Source: Cyanidium caldarium (lineage: Eukaryota; Rhodophyta; Bangiophyceae; Cyanidiales; Cyanidiaceae). Taken from it: DNA of 64,000 bases. Both the position numbers and the translations under genes were made by a program. The notes beneath the pieces are model-generated. The model had not been told where the DNA came from and ran no database searches. It worked only from the letters and a program-made list of their open reading frames with translations. The stretch is taken from the NCBI GenBank assembly GCA_026184775.1, contig JANCYW010000002.1:372001-436000 (forward strand), in the 5' to 3' direction. Each line of letters begins with the position of its first letter. Positions within the stretch are counted from its first letter, which is position 1. Positions 54,873-64,000 of this stretch are shown in pieces.

Positions 54873-57578
54873 TCAACCTTCCTTAAAATTCGGGATGACT
54901 CCTCGGTAGTCCTCGTCCATGATCAACGCCGTCAGCGCAGTCCAACCGGTGAACGGACGGCCGCCGCCTCCGTGCCCTGTCTGCGGATCGTAGTGTTCCC
55001 ATAAATAACCGGTGCGGCGGTACTCTTGGTAGACATTGCGCCAGACGGCATCGCGCAGCGAGCGGTAAAGGGCGCGGGCGCGGGCTTGGTACGGACCGGG
55101 CTCCCGGGCGTACTTTTCGTGCAACGCCGCCAGTGCCAAGTAATTCAGCGGCACCCACACCGGGCCGGTCCAGTAGCGCTCGCCGCGCAGATAGAACGGA
55201 TCGGCGGCGCTGAGGGAACGCAGCCCGTACGGTGTCCAGAGGCGGTTCGGGTCGGCCATGGCCCGCAACAGCTCGCCAGTATGCGGTGCATTCGCCGGAA
55301 GCAGACCGAGCAGCAGCGGCAGCAGCGTCGGGTAGCCCAGGTGGCAAAAGTGCTCCACCGCCAATGCCGTCGACGGTTCTGCACGCTTCGTCGGGCGAGC
55401 GACGCCATCGCAGAACGTGCCCTCGGTGGCGTTCCAGTGTTCGTGGAGCAACGCCTCGGTCAGGTTGCGACCGAAATGCGACAACGCCGCTGTCGACCAG
55501 CTGCCGCCGGCCATCGCACCATCCGCCTGCAAGTCCGCCTGAATGTCGGTCAGCATGAACGCCGCGTACGCCATCCACGCTATGAGGTCCACATGGCGCT
55601 CATTGGAGTCCACATACGGTGCGCGCGGAAAGTCGTCAAATCCGGAGGCGAGCGTGGTGGGGTAGTGGCCGTCGCGCGCCACCAGCGTCTCGTTGTCGCG
55701 CCCGTGCCAGTGCATGCCAGATTGCGTCTGCAGCAAGTAGGTGAAGTGCTGGCCCAGGCGTTCCAGCAACAACTTCTTGGTGGCCTCGACAGCAGCGCGC
55801 GCCTGAGCCACTTGACGGCAGCTGGCCACCTCCACATCCAGCAGCGTGCGGGTGTATTCGGCCAAGTCCATGTCGCCGTCCTTGTCGCACAGGATCTCCA
55901 GCGCGTCCAGCTCCGCAATGGGAAAGGCTTGCTGCAGTGCCAGCGTCAGCCGCCGCGCCGGCAGGAACAACGTCGGCGGGTTGCCGATGCGCGGCGACTG
56001 CACCATCAGGTGCGCCAAGTCGGCCGGGAAGCGACTGCGCGCTTCCAGGCCGAGCGCTAGCTCCCGCGGAATCCAACCGTCCTCACGCATGATGCCCAGC
56101 CACGATGCGAGGCAGTCGGTGGCGAGACCAGTGCTCCACCGTTGCACCACCAGCTGGTGGAATCCCTCGTCCCAGAGAAAGCCGCGCGGAAACTTGTCCT
56201 CGGACGGCAATGCCGTCAGGTGGGACACCGGCGCGGTGATGCCGGCGCGCTGCGCCAACGGCCCGTCGCCGGGCATTTCGGTCACGATGCCGCCGTGAAA
56301 GTAAGAGAGGCTGCCTAGCACCGACGACACCGCGCTCTGGGCGAACGCACGCTCTTCCGGTCCAAACGAGCCGGGGCGGTAGAGCGCCGGAAAGGTGGCG
56401 GCGAATCGGTGTTCGTGCTCTCGGGCGGCCGACTCGAACCGCTGCACCAGCGTCTCGGTGGGCTCGTCGCCAGTGCTGGCCACGATCTCAAACGGGGTAC
56501 GCACGGTGATCTGCGCCAGCAGCACATTGGGGCGTTTGCCGGCGGTTGGCAGCGGTTGCTGCGCGATATCGCCGGTGCCCGCTGGGGCGGCGCCGTCGGC
56601 GATGTCCGGCATCCATTGGGACGGATTCATTTGCAGCCGCTCCCAGTGTTCGCGCAGTGCCTGCTCGTAACGCGCGTCGGTCGGCTCGCCGTATTGCGCC
56701 TGCAGCGCCGATGTCAGTCGCTGCACTCGGACGCGGCGATGGGCACTGAGCCACTGCCCGACGAGCGTGGCCACCTCCAGCGCCGTGCCGTGCTCCACGC
56801 TGGCGGCGCGCACGTGCACCACGCCCAAATCGCTGTTGACGCTCGAATCCAGCCTAGGCGCGCTGTCGCGACGGCGTTTCTTGCGGACGCGGCGTCCGGC
56901 CGTCGACCCGATGCTGCCTCGCAGGGGTCGACGCACGCGCCAATGGAGTCGGTCGGCGTCGCACGCTAAGCGCACATCACCTCCCGGAGTGACCGCTGTG
57001 TCCGGCTGCGGACACCCGAACGCCGCTGGCGATTGGGTTGCATCCACCATTTCGTCCGCCTGCGCCAGCACGTAAAAGATCAGCGAAATGTTGCGACCCT
57101 CTTGACCGGTGCCCTGCACTCGCAGTGCCAAGTTGGTGGGCGCGCCGGCGTCGTTTTCCGATATTGACGTCTCGCCCGCCGCGTACGCCACGTGCTCCAC
57201 AGCCATTCGCCAGTTGTCCTCCACAACCTCGCGCACGCCGTAACGGTGTCCGTCGTGCCGTCGCCAACCGAAACTCTGCGGCGCCGCCTCGCCCTCCGCC
57301 CGGCAGTGCGATCGCAGCCGCTGCTCGAACGCGAGCGGGTGATCGGCATCAAACCACATGACTCCGTACAGCGGCGCGTCCGGCCTCCGCGCCCTGTAGC
57401 CCGCATACAATCCGGCAGCGTACGAGCCGATCCCGTCCGACTCGGGCGCTCGCGGCAGAAAGTCGGCCACCGAGGGCGCGACTGCGGGAGCAGTGTGCGA
57501 GTCGGCTGCCAGCGCTCCGAGCGCGCTCCAACGCCCCAACAACCACAGTGCACATACTATCAACGACCGCAACACCAT
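54873..57578 (-). CDS. Mannosyl-oligosaccharide glucosidase (glucosidase I, GH63)
   Basis: ER type II membrane enzyme that removes the terminal glucose from Glc3Man9GlcNAc2 on N-glycoproteins. 901 residues from the ATG at 57578. The N-terminus MVLRSLIVCALWLLGRWSAL is a hydrophobic signal anchor. GH63 blocks: PLYGVMWFD, then GFLWDEGFHQLVVQRWSTGL, LGLEARSRFP, the catalytic-domain GFDDFPRAPYVDSNERHVDL, and the C-terminal GPVWVPLNYLALAAL and YLWEHYDPQTGHGGGGRPFT with the general acid/base region. All core motifs are intact. Presence implies glucosylated N-glycan precursors. An EF-hand-like CDKDGDMDLAEY (about 565-580) is an unusual insert in the helical linker. Confidence 0.95.
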   Translation of the reverse strand: MVLRSLIVCALWLLGRWSALGALAADSHTAPAVAPSVADFLPRAPESDGIGSYAAGLYAGYRARRPDAPLYGVMWFDADHPLAFEQRLRSHCRAEGEAAPQSFGWRRHDGHRYGVREVVEDNWRMAVEHVAYAAGETSISENDAGAPTNLALRVQGTGQEGRNISLIFYVLAQADEMVDATQSPAAFGCPQPDTAVTPGGDVRLACDADRLHWRVRRPLRGSIGSTAGRRVRKKRRRDSAPRLDSSVNSDLGVVHVRAASVEHGTALEVATLVGQWLSAHRRVRVQRLTSALQAQYGEPTDARYEQALREHWERLQMNPSQWMPDIADGAAPAGTGDIAQQPLPTAGKRPNVLLAQITVRTPFEIVASTGDEPTETLVQRFESAAREHEHRFAATFPALYRPGSFGPEERAFAQSAVSSVLGSLSYFHGGIVTEMPGDGPLAQRAGITAPVSHLTALPSEDKFPRGFLWDEGFHQLVVQRWSTGLATDCLASWLGIMREDGWIPRELALGLEARSRFPADLAHLMVQSPRIGNPPTLFLPARRLTLALQQAFPIAELDALEILCDKDGDMDLAEYTRTLLDVEVASCRQVAQARAAVEATKKLLLERLGQHFTYLLQTQSGMHWHGRDNETLVARDGHYPTTLASGFDDFPRAPYVDSNERHVDLIAWMAYAAFMLTDIQADLQADGAMAGGSWSTAALSHFGRNLTEALLHEHWNATEGTFCDGVARPTKRAEPSTALAVEHFCHLGYPTLLPLLLGLLPANAPHTGELLRAMADPNRLWTPYGLRSLSAADPFYLRGERYWTGPVWVPLNYLALAALHEKYAREPGPYQARARALYRSLRDAVWRNVYQEYRRTGYLWEHYDPQTGHGGGGRPFTGWTALTALIMDEDYRGVIPNFKEG

Positions 57579-58038
57579 CTATGTTAGACGCCTCTCTGAG
57601 AGCCCTCGCATTCAGTCTAGGCACCAACAGCTGTGCGGGAAGCGGAGAACGACGTTCACGGAGTGAAGTTGCGCGCGCGCAGAGAAACATCGGTCGCACG
57701 TGCTGGGCATGTAGTGGGAATACAGTGACCGACAACATCCCGCAGCGCCATATCCGCGACGATGGACAGTCCTTTCAACTATGGCAGGCGTTTACGCTGG
57801 TGAATATCGGTGGAGGGATGCCAACGGCGTTTCCTCAGACGGTGCAGCAGTCTCAGCAAGAGTCACTATCAGGTCGGGCGCCGACAGTGGGACAGTTCAA
57901 CTTGTTGACGACGCAATCACGCCCCCATCTCCACCACTCGGTAGTTCTACAGAAAGACTCTCCACGCTCTAAAGCAATACTTGCATGACCTCCACGCTCT
58001 CCTCCCGCAACCGCTTCTTTCCACAAACTTGACGCGCC
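57579..58038. other. Intergenic region between glutamate decarboxylase and glucosidase I genes
   Basis: 460 bp between tandem minus-strand genes, lower GC than neighbours. A direct repeat CTCCACGCTCT occurs at about 57959 and 57990. No RNA gene or coding frame supported. Confidence 0.4.
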
Positions 58039-59861
58039 TCAACAGACCGCTCCGCTGCGCTTGGTCTTCTTTCCGTTGTGTCCCAGCACCACCCGAGGCT
58101 TCTGCGGCACTTCCACGTGCTCGCGTGCATTCTTCTTGGTGTCGTTGCGCGTGTTGCGCGCCGACACCGCGTGCAGCGCGTGTTTGAAGTCGGCGGTCAG
58201 CTCCTCCAACAGATCACCGGCGCCGCTGGTCTTGCCCACGCCCGTGGCGGCGTGATGCGACTCTGGCGGGAGCGACGCCTTCACCGCGCCGCTCTCGATG
58301 CTCTGCTGCGCCACCCGCATCACCCCGGCAATGTGCTGTAGGTGGTTGTACGTGTGGTCGATGTCTTGCAGCAGCATCTCCGCGCGATCGCGCGTAAAGC
58401 CGATGCGCACCACCACGCGCAGCAGTTTGCGGTGCTCCAGCTTCGGCGCCAAGGTGTACGCCGGCACGATCCAGCCGCGCTTGCGCAACTCCGCCGCCAG
58501 CGCGTACTCGTCAAAGCCGACGCGTTCGCGGTCCTCGTCGGGCATGGCGAACGCCACCAGCGGCAGACTCTTGCGATCGCTCAGCAGGTAGAAGCGACCC
58601 GAGGCCACGATGGCGTCCGCAAAATACTCCGCCAGCTCCTTGAGCGTGCGCATCACCGTGGTGTAGCCTGAACGGCCCAGGCGCAACAGCAAATAGTACG
58701 AGGCGATGATCTGTGCCGAGCCGCGCGAAAAGTTCAACGTGAACGACGCCTGATCCGCCCCGAGGTAGTTGACGTGGAACACCAACTCGTCCGGCAGGTA
58801 CTCGGCGCTGCGCCACAACACCCAACCGATGCCCGGCGGCGCCAGACCGTACTTGTGTCCGGACACGTTGATCGAGCGCACGTTGCGCAGCGCAAAGTCC
58901 CACTTGAGGTTCGGATACACGAACGGCGCCACGAATCCGCCCGAGGCCGCGTCCACGTGAATGCCAATGTCCCAGCCGGTCTCCTTGTTTTTCTTTGTCA
59001 ACAGCGCGTCCAAACGCTCAATGTCCTGCACAGAACCGGGGCCGTATCCGTCGATGGACCGTGCCTCGCTCGGTTAGTCATCCGATCCTATGCCGCACCG
59101 CACGCTACCCCGCGGTGATCGCTCGCTCGCTCGCTCGCTCGCCCGCCGACGGCACTTGCCTCAAACTCTCCGGTGTACGTCGTGCCCAGGATACCACACA
59201 CGCCGATGGTGTTCTCGTCGCACAGTTCGAGCGCCCGCTCCGGCTCCATCACGTACACGTCATCGTGCAGCGGCACGTACTTGGGCTCCACATCGAAATA
59301 CATCATCGCCTTCTCCCAGCACACCTGCACCTCTGAGCCCATCACCATGTTGGGGCGCGACGCGTCCTTGCCCGCCGCCCGGCGCGCCTTGCGCCAACGC
59401 CACTTCATCGCCAACACCGCCAGCATGATGGCCTCGCTCGAGCCCACCGTACCGGTGCCCACGCCCTCCTCCGCCTCGCCGACAGGCGCGTGGAACAAGT
59501 GCGCGATCATACTCACACAGCGGTTGTGAATGTCCACCGTCTGCGGATACTCGTCGAAATCGATCCAGTTCACCGACAGCACGTGATCGCACAGCTGCCG
59601 CACCTCGTCCTCGTAGCGCGTCGACACAAACGACGCCAAGTTCAGCGCCGGGTTCCCGTCCAACTCCAGCTCCTGCTTGATCAGCGACAACGCCACTGAC
59701 GCCGGCATCGAGTGCGAGCGTAGCTCGTGCCGCGGCACCTCCTCGATGGAGAACGCCGCAAACTCCGACTGGAACAGCGCCTCATTGTAGTCCACCGGCT
59801 CCTTGACCTGGCGCTTCTGGTCCTTTCCATATTTCTTGCGCTTCACCGAGTGCAACGTCAT
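58039..59861 (-). CDS. Glutamate decarboxylase, two exons (59861-59160, 59025-58039)
   Basis: PLP enzyme converting glutamate to GABA. Exon 1 (ATG at 59861, 234 codons) holds LDGNPALNLASFVSTRYEDE, NRCVSMIAHLFHAPV, GTVGSSEAIMLAVLAMKWRW and ends ILGTTYTGEFE. Exon 2 (328 residues plus stop) continues DIERLDALLTKKNKETGWDI, IHVDAASGGFVAPF and SINVSGHKYGLAPPGIGW with the PLP lysine at about residue 292. Joining FE|DIE reproduces the uninterrupted family sequence (GEFEDV...LL..KNKETGW). The 562-residue product has an extra C-terminal tail of about 90 residues rich in Lys/Arg (NDTKKNAREHVEVPQKPRVV); plant GADs carry a calmodulin-binding tail, but the Trp/Lys signature is not obvious here. The frame is open upstream of the ATG. 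Confidence 0.95.
59026..59159 (-). other. GC-AG spliceosomal intron in glutamate decarboxylase gene
   Basis: 134-nt intron. Donor reads GAG|GCAAGT (GC instead of GT, otherwise a perfect U1 match), acceptor TTCTGTGCAG|GAC. A strong branch-point match GACTAAC lies 48 nt before the acceptor (branch A at about 59074). A (GCTC)5 microsatellite sits at 59121-59140. Exon phase is 0, and reading on without splicing meets a stop. Confidence 0.9.
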
Positions 59862-60368
59862 AATGGGCGAAAGTAGTGTGATTTGCTGAGGTTGCTGCAG
59901 CGCGGTAACCAGGTTGACCACGTCGTCAGCCGCTACACAGACGTATTTGCCACTTCGCACCTGCTCGTCCCCGTCAGCGCAGAATCGCGGAATCGCAGAA
60001 TCGCGTGCGATCGCCCAAAGGCGCTCTCCCGCGTCGAAAATGCGGCTTCGGGGCGAGACGGTCGTTCGGTCGCGCGGCTGCACAGCTCGCCGAGCACGCT
60101 TTTGGGCGGGCACAGGCTTGGCGACAGTGGTCGGTTGTGCGGACGAGTGTGCGCCGGTGCGCAAGAGCGCTCTGGCGGTCGCTCGGGGTGACGCTGCCAG
60201 TGGCAGTGTCGAGTGGCCAGCGGGTGCGCTCGGGACGTTCGGGACGTTCGGGGTGTCGCGAGGGGTCGCGCCCACGTCCGGGAGCACACTTGCAGTGCCG
60301 ATCTCCTGAGGGTGTTTTCCGTTTTCGCTTTCAGCGAGGGCGCTCTCCATAGATTGGCGGACGCTGCC
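59862..60368. other. Divergent intergenic region, GAD / palmitoyltransferase
   Basis: 507 bp between divergent starts. The GAD frame is open through it on the minus strand with an ATG near 60352, but the encoded residues are unlike any GAD. Holds a GTTCGGGACGTTCGGG direct repeat near 60228-60250. Confidence 0.45.
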
Positions 60369-61514
60369 ATGACCATACGCGGCCGGTTCCCGTACACGGT
60401 GTGGCCGGGCCACAATCGATTTGTGTGCCGCGGGCGCTGCATCACCGGGCCGGACCAGTGGGGCGTGGTGGCGACGGCGGCACTGGTATTGGTGCCGTCG
60501 GGACTGTATGTTGGCATCCCGATACCGTACTTGCTGGAGAATCGGGTGCGATACGGCATCGCCGGTCTGGTGGTGTTCTTGATGTTGTTCGCGGCGACGC
60601 TCGCCTGCCTGGTGCTGACGGCACTGGATGACCCAGGCATCCTGCCGCGACAACAGCAGACCGATATCACCGTCACGCCGAACATGCGGCTGCGGTTGCC
60701 ACGGCGCAAAGCGTTCGAGGTCGACGGCATGACGGAGATGCTCAAGTACTGCGAGACCTGTCAGCTGTATCGGCCGCCGCGATGTTCGCACTGCTCCACC
60801 TGCAACAACTGCGTGGAGCGGTTCGACCACCACTGCCCGTGGGTGAGCAACTGCGTCGGCCGACGCAATTATCGCACTTTCTACCTATTCGTTGTGTCGT
60901 GTTGCCTGCTGTGCTTGTTTGTGTTTGCCTGGACCATTCTGTATTTCGTGTTTATATCGCAGATGAAGGTGGACAAGGGCATCTCCAGCAACACCACGGC
61001 CGGCTTTGCCAACGCGCTGTCAAGCGGGCCCACGGCGGCCAGCCTGATCATCGTGATCATCGCCTTTTTCGGCGCGGCCTTCACCGGCGCGCTCTCCGTG
61101 TTCCACACGATGCTCATCTGGACCAACAAGACCACCGCCGAGTCGTTCAAGTACACGTTTGGTGGCGAGCCGAGTCCATACCAGCCCAAAGGCGCTCGCA
61201 ACTGGCTGCGGGTGGTATGTTCGCGGAAACCGCCCAGCAAGGTGAAGGTGGGCGCCACGCTGGACGGCAAGACCAGAGACATGATCCAGGTGGACTGGCG
61301 AGGTCTGGCGGCGGATGCTGAGGCGGCCGACTACGCGTACGACGACGGCCGAATGCCGCTGCCCACGCCCGAGGAGGCCCGAAAACTGTACAGACGGCCG
61401 TCGGCGGGATACATCGTGTCGGCCGATACCTTACCCCGCGTATCCAGCAATCTGTCGCTGACGCCGCAACCGCTGCCGTCGATCGAGGAGAGCCTCGACG
61501 GAGGGGCGGAATGA
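60369..61514 (+). CDS. DHHC-type protein S-palmitoyltransferase
   Basis: Membrane enzyme that attaches palmitate to cysteines of proteins, on Golgi, plasma membrane or tonoplast. 381 residues from the ATG at 60369. Four membrane helices: two before (WGVVATAALVLVPSGLYVGI, IAGLVVFLMLFAATLACLVL) and two after the catalytic loop. The Cys-rich domain runs CETCQLYRPPRCSHCSTCNN then CVERFDHHCPWVSNCVGRRN with the DHHC at about 153-156, and is intact with all zinc ligands. The DPG motif (LDDPGILP) and TTxE (NKTTAES) are present. Resembles the plant PAT01-09 type family. The C-terminal 85 residues are cytosolic and Pro/Ser-rich. Confidence 0.96.
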   Translation: MTIRGRFPYTVWPGHNRFVCRGRCITGPDQWGVVATAALVLVPSGLYVGIPIPYLLENRVRYGIAGLVVFLMLFAATLACLVLTALDDPGILPRQQQTDITVTPNMRLRLPRRKAFEVDGMTEMLKYCETCQLYRPPRCSHCSTCNNCVERFDHHCPWVSNCVGRRNYRTFYLFVVSCCLLCLFVFAWTILYFVFISQMKVDKGISSNTTAGFANALSSGPTAASLIIVIIAFFGAAFTGALSVFHTMLIWTNKTTAESFKYTFGGEPSPYQPKGARNWLRVVCSRKPPSKVKVGATLDGKTRDMIQVDWRGLAADAEAADYAYDDGRMPLPTPEEARKLYRRPSAGYIVSADTLPRVSSNLSLTPQPLPSIEESLDGGAE

Positions 61515-62008
61515 GCCTTTGCAGATAAGGGCATGCCAGTGCCTGTGGCGAATTGGGAGGTGGGTATCCGTCTCAGATAAAGCATCCGCCATGTTGCGCC
61601 CGGCAACACCGAGAGACCCATCGCCGCGAATGAACGATAGTCAGAGATGTGCTGGCGGCCAGTGCAACTACAGCGGTCGGATGCGCTCTCGCCGTAACGC
61701 AGTCGATCAGTCGGCATCGAGAGAGCGCGCCGCGCCGCAGCCCGCACGGCACTGTGAAGGGTTGGCGGGTGTGCGTAGCATGCGATAGAGGATGCGTGCG
61801 GTGCTTTTCGGTGTGGTCAGCACCGCACTCAATCTGATTGCCATAGTGCTAGTCGACATAGCCACCCTGCGAGTACACGAATTGGCGTGCGTAAAATTTG
61901 TCCTGATCGATGCGCCAAGTGCTCGCTCTTCTGCCTCTCGCGAGTGCACGACTGCCCGGTGCCGAACCGTTTGGACGTTCGCGTTCAGGACCCGTCCCGC
62001 CTGCACTC
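61515..62008. other. Intergenic region between palmitoyltransferase and Sm-like genes
   Basis: 494 bp between tandem plus-strand genes. The Sm frame is open upstream from 61910 (non-conserved). No RNA gene or promoter element identified. Confidence 0.4.
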
Positions 62009-62428
62009 ATGACGCTACTGCTGCAGTTCCTATCGCTGTTGCGGGGTGAAACTTTCGAGGTGGAGCTGAAAGACGGCACGTGCATCAGCGGCACCGTCCA
62101 GAGTGTGGATCGCGAGATGAATCTGGTGCTGCGACAAGCGCGGGTGCGTCCGCCGACCAAGGCGGCCGTCCCGGGTTCCGCCCCCCGTCGCCGTCCCAGC
62201 GGGCTAGTCGCACCGGCAACTGCCACCGCTGTCAGTAATGACGCTCATGCAACCGACGCACCGCGTCTCTATGACGAGTTCCGGGTGCGCGGCTCCACCA
62301 TTCGCTACATCGTCCTGCCCGAGGGCGTGAACGTTCGGAGCGTGCTCCAGAGCGCGCAACACCGAGGCACCCGCAAGAGACGCCCGACCGCCTCCGAACG
62401 AGACCCCAATCATGCGCCGAGTCGATGA
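62009..62428 (+). CDS. Sm/LSm-fold protein (SmD1 or LSm10 type)
   Basis: 139 residues from the ATG at 62009. Sm1 motif: LLRGETFEVELKDGTCISGT followed by VQSVDREMNLVL (the D-x-x-M-N signature). Sm2 motif: YDEFRVRGSTIRYIVLPEGV (the RG-x-xIRYI form of SmD1/SmD3/LSm10). Between them is an unusually long loop of about 45 residues (Ala/Pro/Arg-rich), and the C-terminal tail is basic but lacks RG repeats. It belongs to a heteroheptameric ring on U snRNA (or U7/LSm complexes); the precise paralogue is unclear. SmD1 is the simplest reading. The presence of a spliceosome is consistent with the intron in the neighbouring GAD gene. Confidence 0.85.
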   Translation: MTLLLQFLSLLRGETFEVELKDGTCISGTVQSVDREMNLVLRQARVRPPTKAAVPGSAPRRRPSGLVAPATATAVSNDAHATDAPRLYDEFRVRGSTIRYIVLPEGVNVRSVLQSAQHRGTRKRRPTASERDPNHAPSR

Positions 62429-62649
62429 GCACAACTTTCCGCCTCCCCACTCTTTCAGACTCCTCCTCACACCCCCGGTTGACGTGCGCGCCTCGCGCCT
62501 CGCTCGCGCGCAGCTTCGGTTTCGGCGGCGTCCGCGCGGTACTTTTTCTGGCGCGCGCTCGGCTGCCGTGCACGCCGTGTCTGCCGGCGCCAGAGGAGCG
62601 TCGGGACACCTCGTGGCGGTAAACTATCTCCTATCCCACAGCGCTGGCC

Positions 62650-64000
62650 ATGCAGCGGGAGATCGAAAGGGCGGTGCGGGGCGCTAAGAACGCCATCTCC
62701 ACCGCCAAGAAGCAGTACATCGTGTACGCGCTGCGGGACACCATCAAGCACTTTCGCAAGCAGCGCACGGCGTCGGAGGAGCGCGAGTTCGTCAAGAAGC
62801 AGATGGCGCAGATCCGGGACCTGGCCAAGCAGGAGGACCGGTACTTTCGGCGGCGGAACGTGGCCAAGCTGGTGTTTTTCTACCTGAACGGGTACAATGT
62901 GGACTTTGGCGCCATGGAGTGTGTGAAGCTCATCGCCAGCGCCAAGTTCAAGGACAAGCGCATCGGCTATATGGCCATTCAGGTGTTGTTGGACGAGCGT
63001 TCGGAGGTGTTGCTGCTGGCCACCAACGTGTTGAAACAGGATCTGCAGAGTGACAACCACCAGGTTGTGGCGCTGGCGCTGCACCTGATCGCCAATATCG
63101 CCTCGACGGATATGGCGCGCGACTTGGCGGCGGATGTGGAGCGGTTGCTGCACTCGCGCAACGCGTTTCTGCGGAAGAAGGCGGCACTGGCGGCGGTGCG
63201 CATGTGCAGGCGCTCGCCCGAACTGGCCGACACGTTTGTGGCGGCTGCATTGGAGATGCTGCGCGCCCAACGCAATCACGGGGTGTTGCTGTGCGGACTC
63301 GCTCTGGTGCAGCAACTGGCGACGCTGCTGCCGGATACGCTGGTACCGCGTCTGCGCACCGAGTTGCTCCCGCCGCTATTGGAGACGCTGCGCGAGGTGG
63401 CCACCGCCGGGTTCGATGCCGAGTTCGGTTTCCAGGGCGTCAACGATCCGTTTTTGCAGTGTCGCCTGCTGGCAGTACTGCGCCTGCTGACTCGAGACGG
63501 CACCAGCAACACCGACGAGCTGCAGAGCACGTTGGTGCAAGTGGCGCGCTCCAGCGACAAATCCAGCGCGGTGCTGTACGAGTGCATTCACACCATCCTG
63601 GCCATCCGTGGTGCCCCGCGCACCAGCCTCAGCTTTGCGGTGCAGCGGCTGGGCGATCTGTTGCGCAGTCGCGACCCCAATTTGCGACTCATGGCGCTGC
63701 AATCGATGCGGGAGGCGGCGACACTGGAGCGCGCCTCTGTGGTGCAACACCAGACCACCATTGTGGAGTGCCTTCACGACCCGGATCCGTCGGCACAGCG
63801 CGGCGCGGTGGACGTGCTGTTCGACTTGATCGCCGCCGACAACGCACGGGCGGTGTTCGGCGAACTGATCGGGTATCTGGCGGAGTGCACCGACGACGCC
63901 GTGCGGCTGGAGGTGTTGCGGCGCCTGTGGCTCACCGCCGACCAGCAGCAGATGGAGGTCGGCTGGCGGATGGAGGCATTCGTGCGGGCGTTCCAGGCGG
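62650..64000 (+). CDS. AP1G1: AP-1 complex gamma-adaptin, N-terminal part (3' end outside window)
   Basis: Large subunit of the clathrin adaptor AP-1, which sorts cargo at the trans-Golgi network. The ATG at 62650 is followed by 450 codons open to the end of the window. The trunk HEAT repeats match gamma rather than alpha adaptin: YALRDTIKHFRKQRTASEER, RYFRRRNVAKLVFFYLNGYN, ECVKLIASAKFKDKRIGYMA and IQVLLDERSEVLLLATNVLK, then ASTDMARDLAADVERLLHSR with FLRKKAALAAVRMCRRSPEL, NDPFLQCRLLAVLRLL and TTIVECLHDPDPSAQRGAVD. Hinge and ear domains would lie beyond 64000. Start fits the family, although gamma-adaptins usually have about 5-10 more residues. Confidence 0.95.
   Translation, partial: MQREIERAVRGAKNAISTAKKQYIVYALRDTIKHFRKQRTASEEREFVKKQMAQIRDLAKQEDRYFRRRNVAKLVFFYLNGYNVDFGAMECVKLIASAKFKDKRIGYMAIQVLLDERSEVLLLATNVLKQDLQSDNHQVVALALHLIANIASTDMARDLAADVERLLHSRNAFLRKKAALAAVRMCRRSPELADTFVAAALEMLRAQRNHGVLLCGLALVQQLATLLPDTLVPRLRTELLPPLLETLREVATAGFDAEFGFQGVNDPFLQCRLLAVLRLLTRDGTSNTDELQSTLVQVARSSDKSSAVLYECIHTILAIRGAPRTSLSFAVQRLGDLLRSRDPNLRLMALQSMREAATLERASVVQHQTTIVECLHDPDPSAQRGAVDVLFDLIAADNARAVFGELIGYLAECTDDAVRLEVLRRLWLTADQQQMEVGWRMEAFVRAFQA

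Noticed and set aside
57548-57988. 146-residue plus-strand frame overlapping the glucosidase I N-terminus
   Set aside because: Overlaps a firm gene, unremarkable sequence, no family.
59088-60833. Long N-terminal extension of glutamate decarboxylase upstream of 59861
   Set aside because: The residues are low-complexity and unlike any GAD, and they lie in the divergent promoter region; reading past the intron donor also ends out of family.

Overview
The window reads as nuclear DNA of a compact, GC-rich unicellular alga, most likely a cyanidiophyte red alga of the Cyanidioschyzon type. Nearly every gene is a single uninterrupted reading frame of a conserved eukaryotic family, genes lie on both strands with gaps of a few tens to a few hundred bases, and only one spliceosomal intron is evident. 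Several organelle-type proteins begin with short N-terminal extensions carrying an early phenylalanine, as red-algal plastid transit peptides do. The strongest lineage marker is a circularly permuted tRNA-Ala gene at 27.3-27.5 kb, a gene form first described in Cyanidioschyzon merolae.

Left part (1-27 kb): the 3' part of TDP1 (DNA repair), an mTERF-family organelle protein, UDP-glucose dehydrogenase, a predicted thylakoid-lumen FKBP, proteasome subunit beta-1, TAF7, two unrecognised proteins, tubulin cofactor D, a DnaJ-type zinc-finger protein, a mercaptopyruvate sulfurtransferase, a BAR-like/WW protein, a SET-domain methyltransferase, a PH-domain CaMK-like kinase, an SMP/C2 membrane-contact protein and a hormone-sensitive-lipase-type hydrolase.

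Middle part (27-46 kb): the permuted tRNA-Ala(UGC), GTP cyclohydrolase I, a type II NADH dehydrogenase, a HAD-fold protein that appears to have lost its nucleophile, an MMAA/MeaB GTPase, a CDF zinc transporter, PNO1, a divergent actin-related protein next to a class II-like formin, a candidate TEN1 (telomere CST complex), TOM40, a TMEM242-like protein and mitochondrial ribosomal protein uL3m.

Right part (46-64 kb): organellar MnmG, 2-oxoglutarate dehydrogenase E1, condensin subunit CAP-H, glucosidase I, a glutamate decarboxylase split by one GC-AG intron, a DHHC palmitoyltransferase, an Sm/LSm protein and the 5' part of AP-1 gamma-adaptin. There is no operon logic. Neighbours are mostly unrelated housekeeping genes in divergent or convergent pairs, some with only 32-45 bp between stop codons. 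I saw no transposon, viral or CRISPR sequence. Start codons are my choice of ATG; several frames stay open further upstream.
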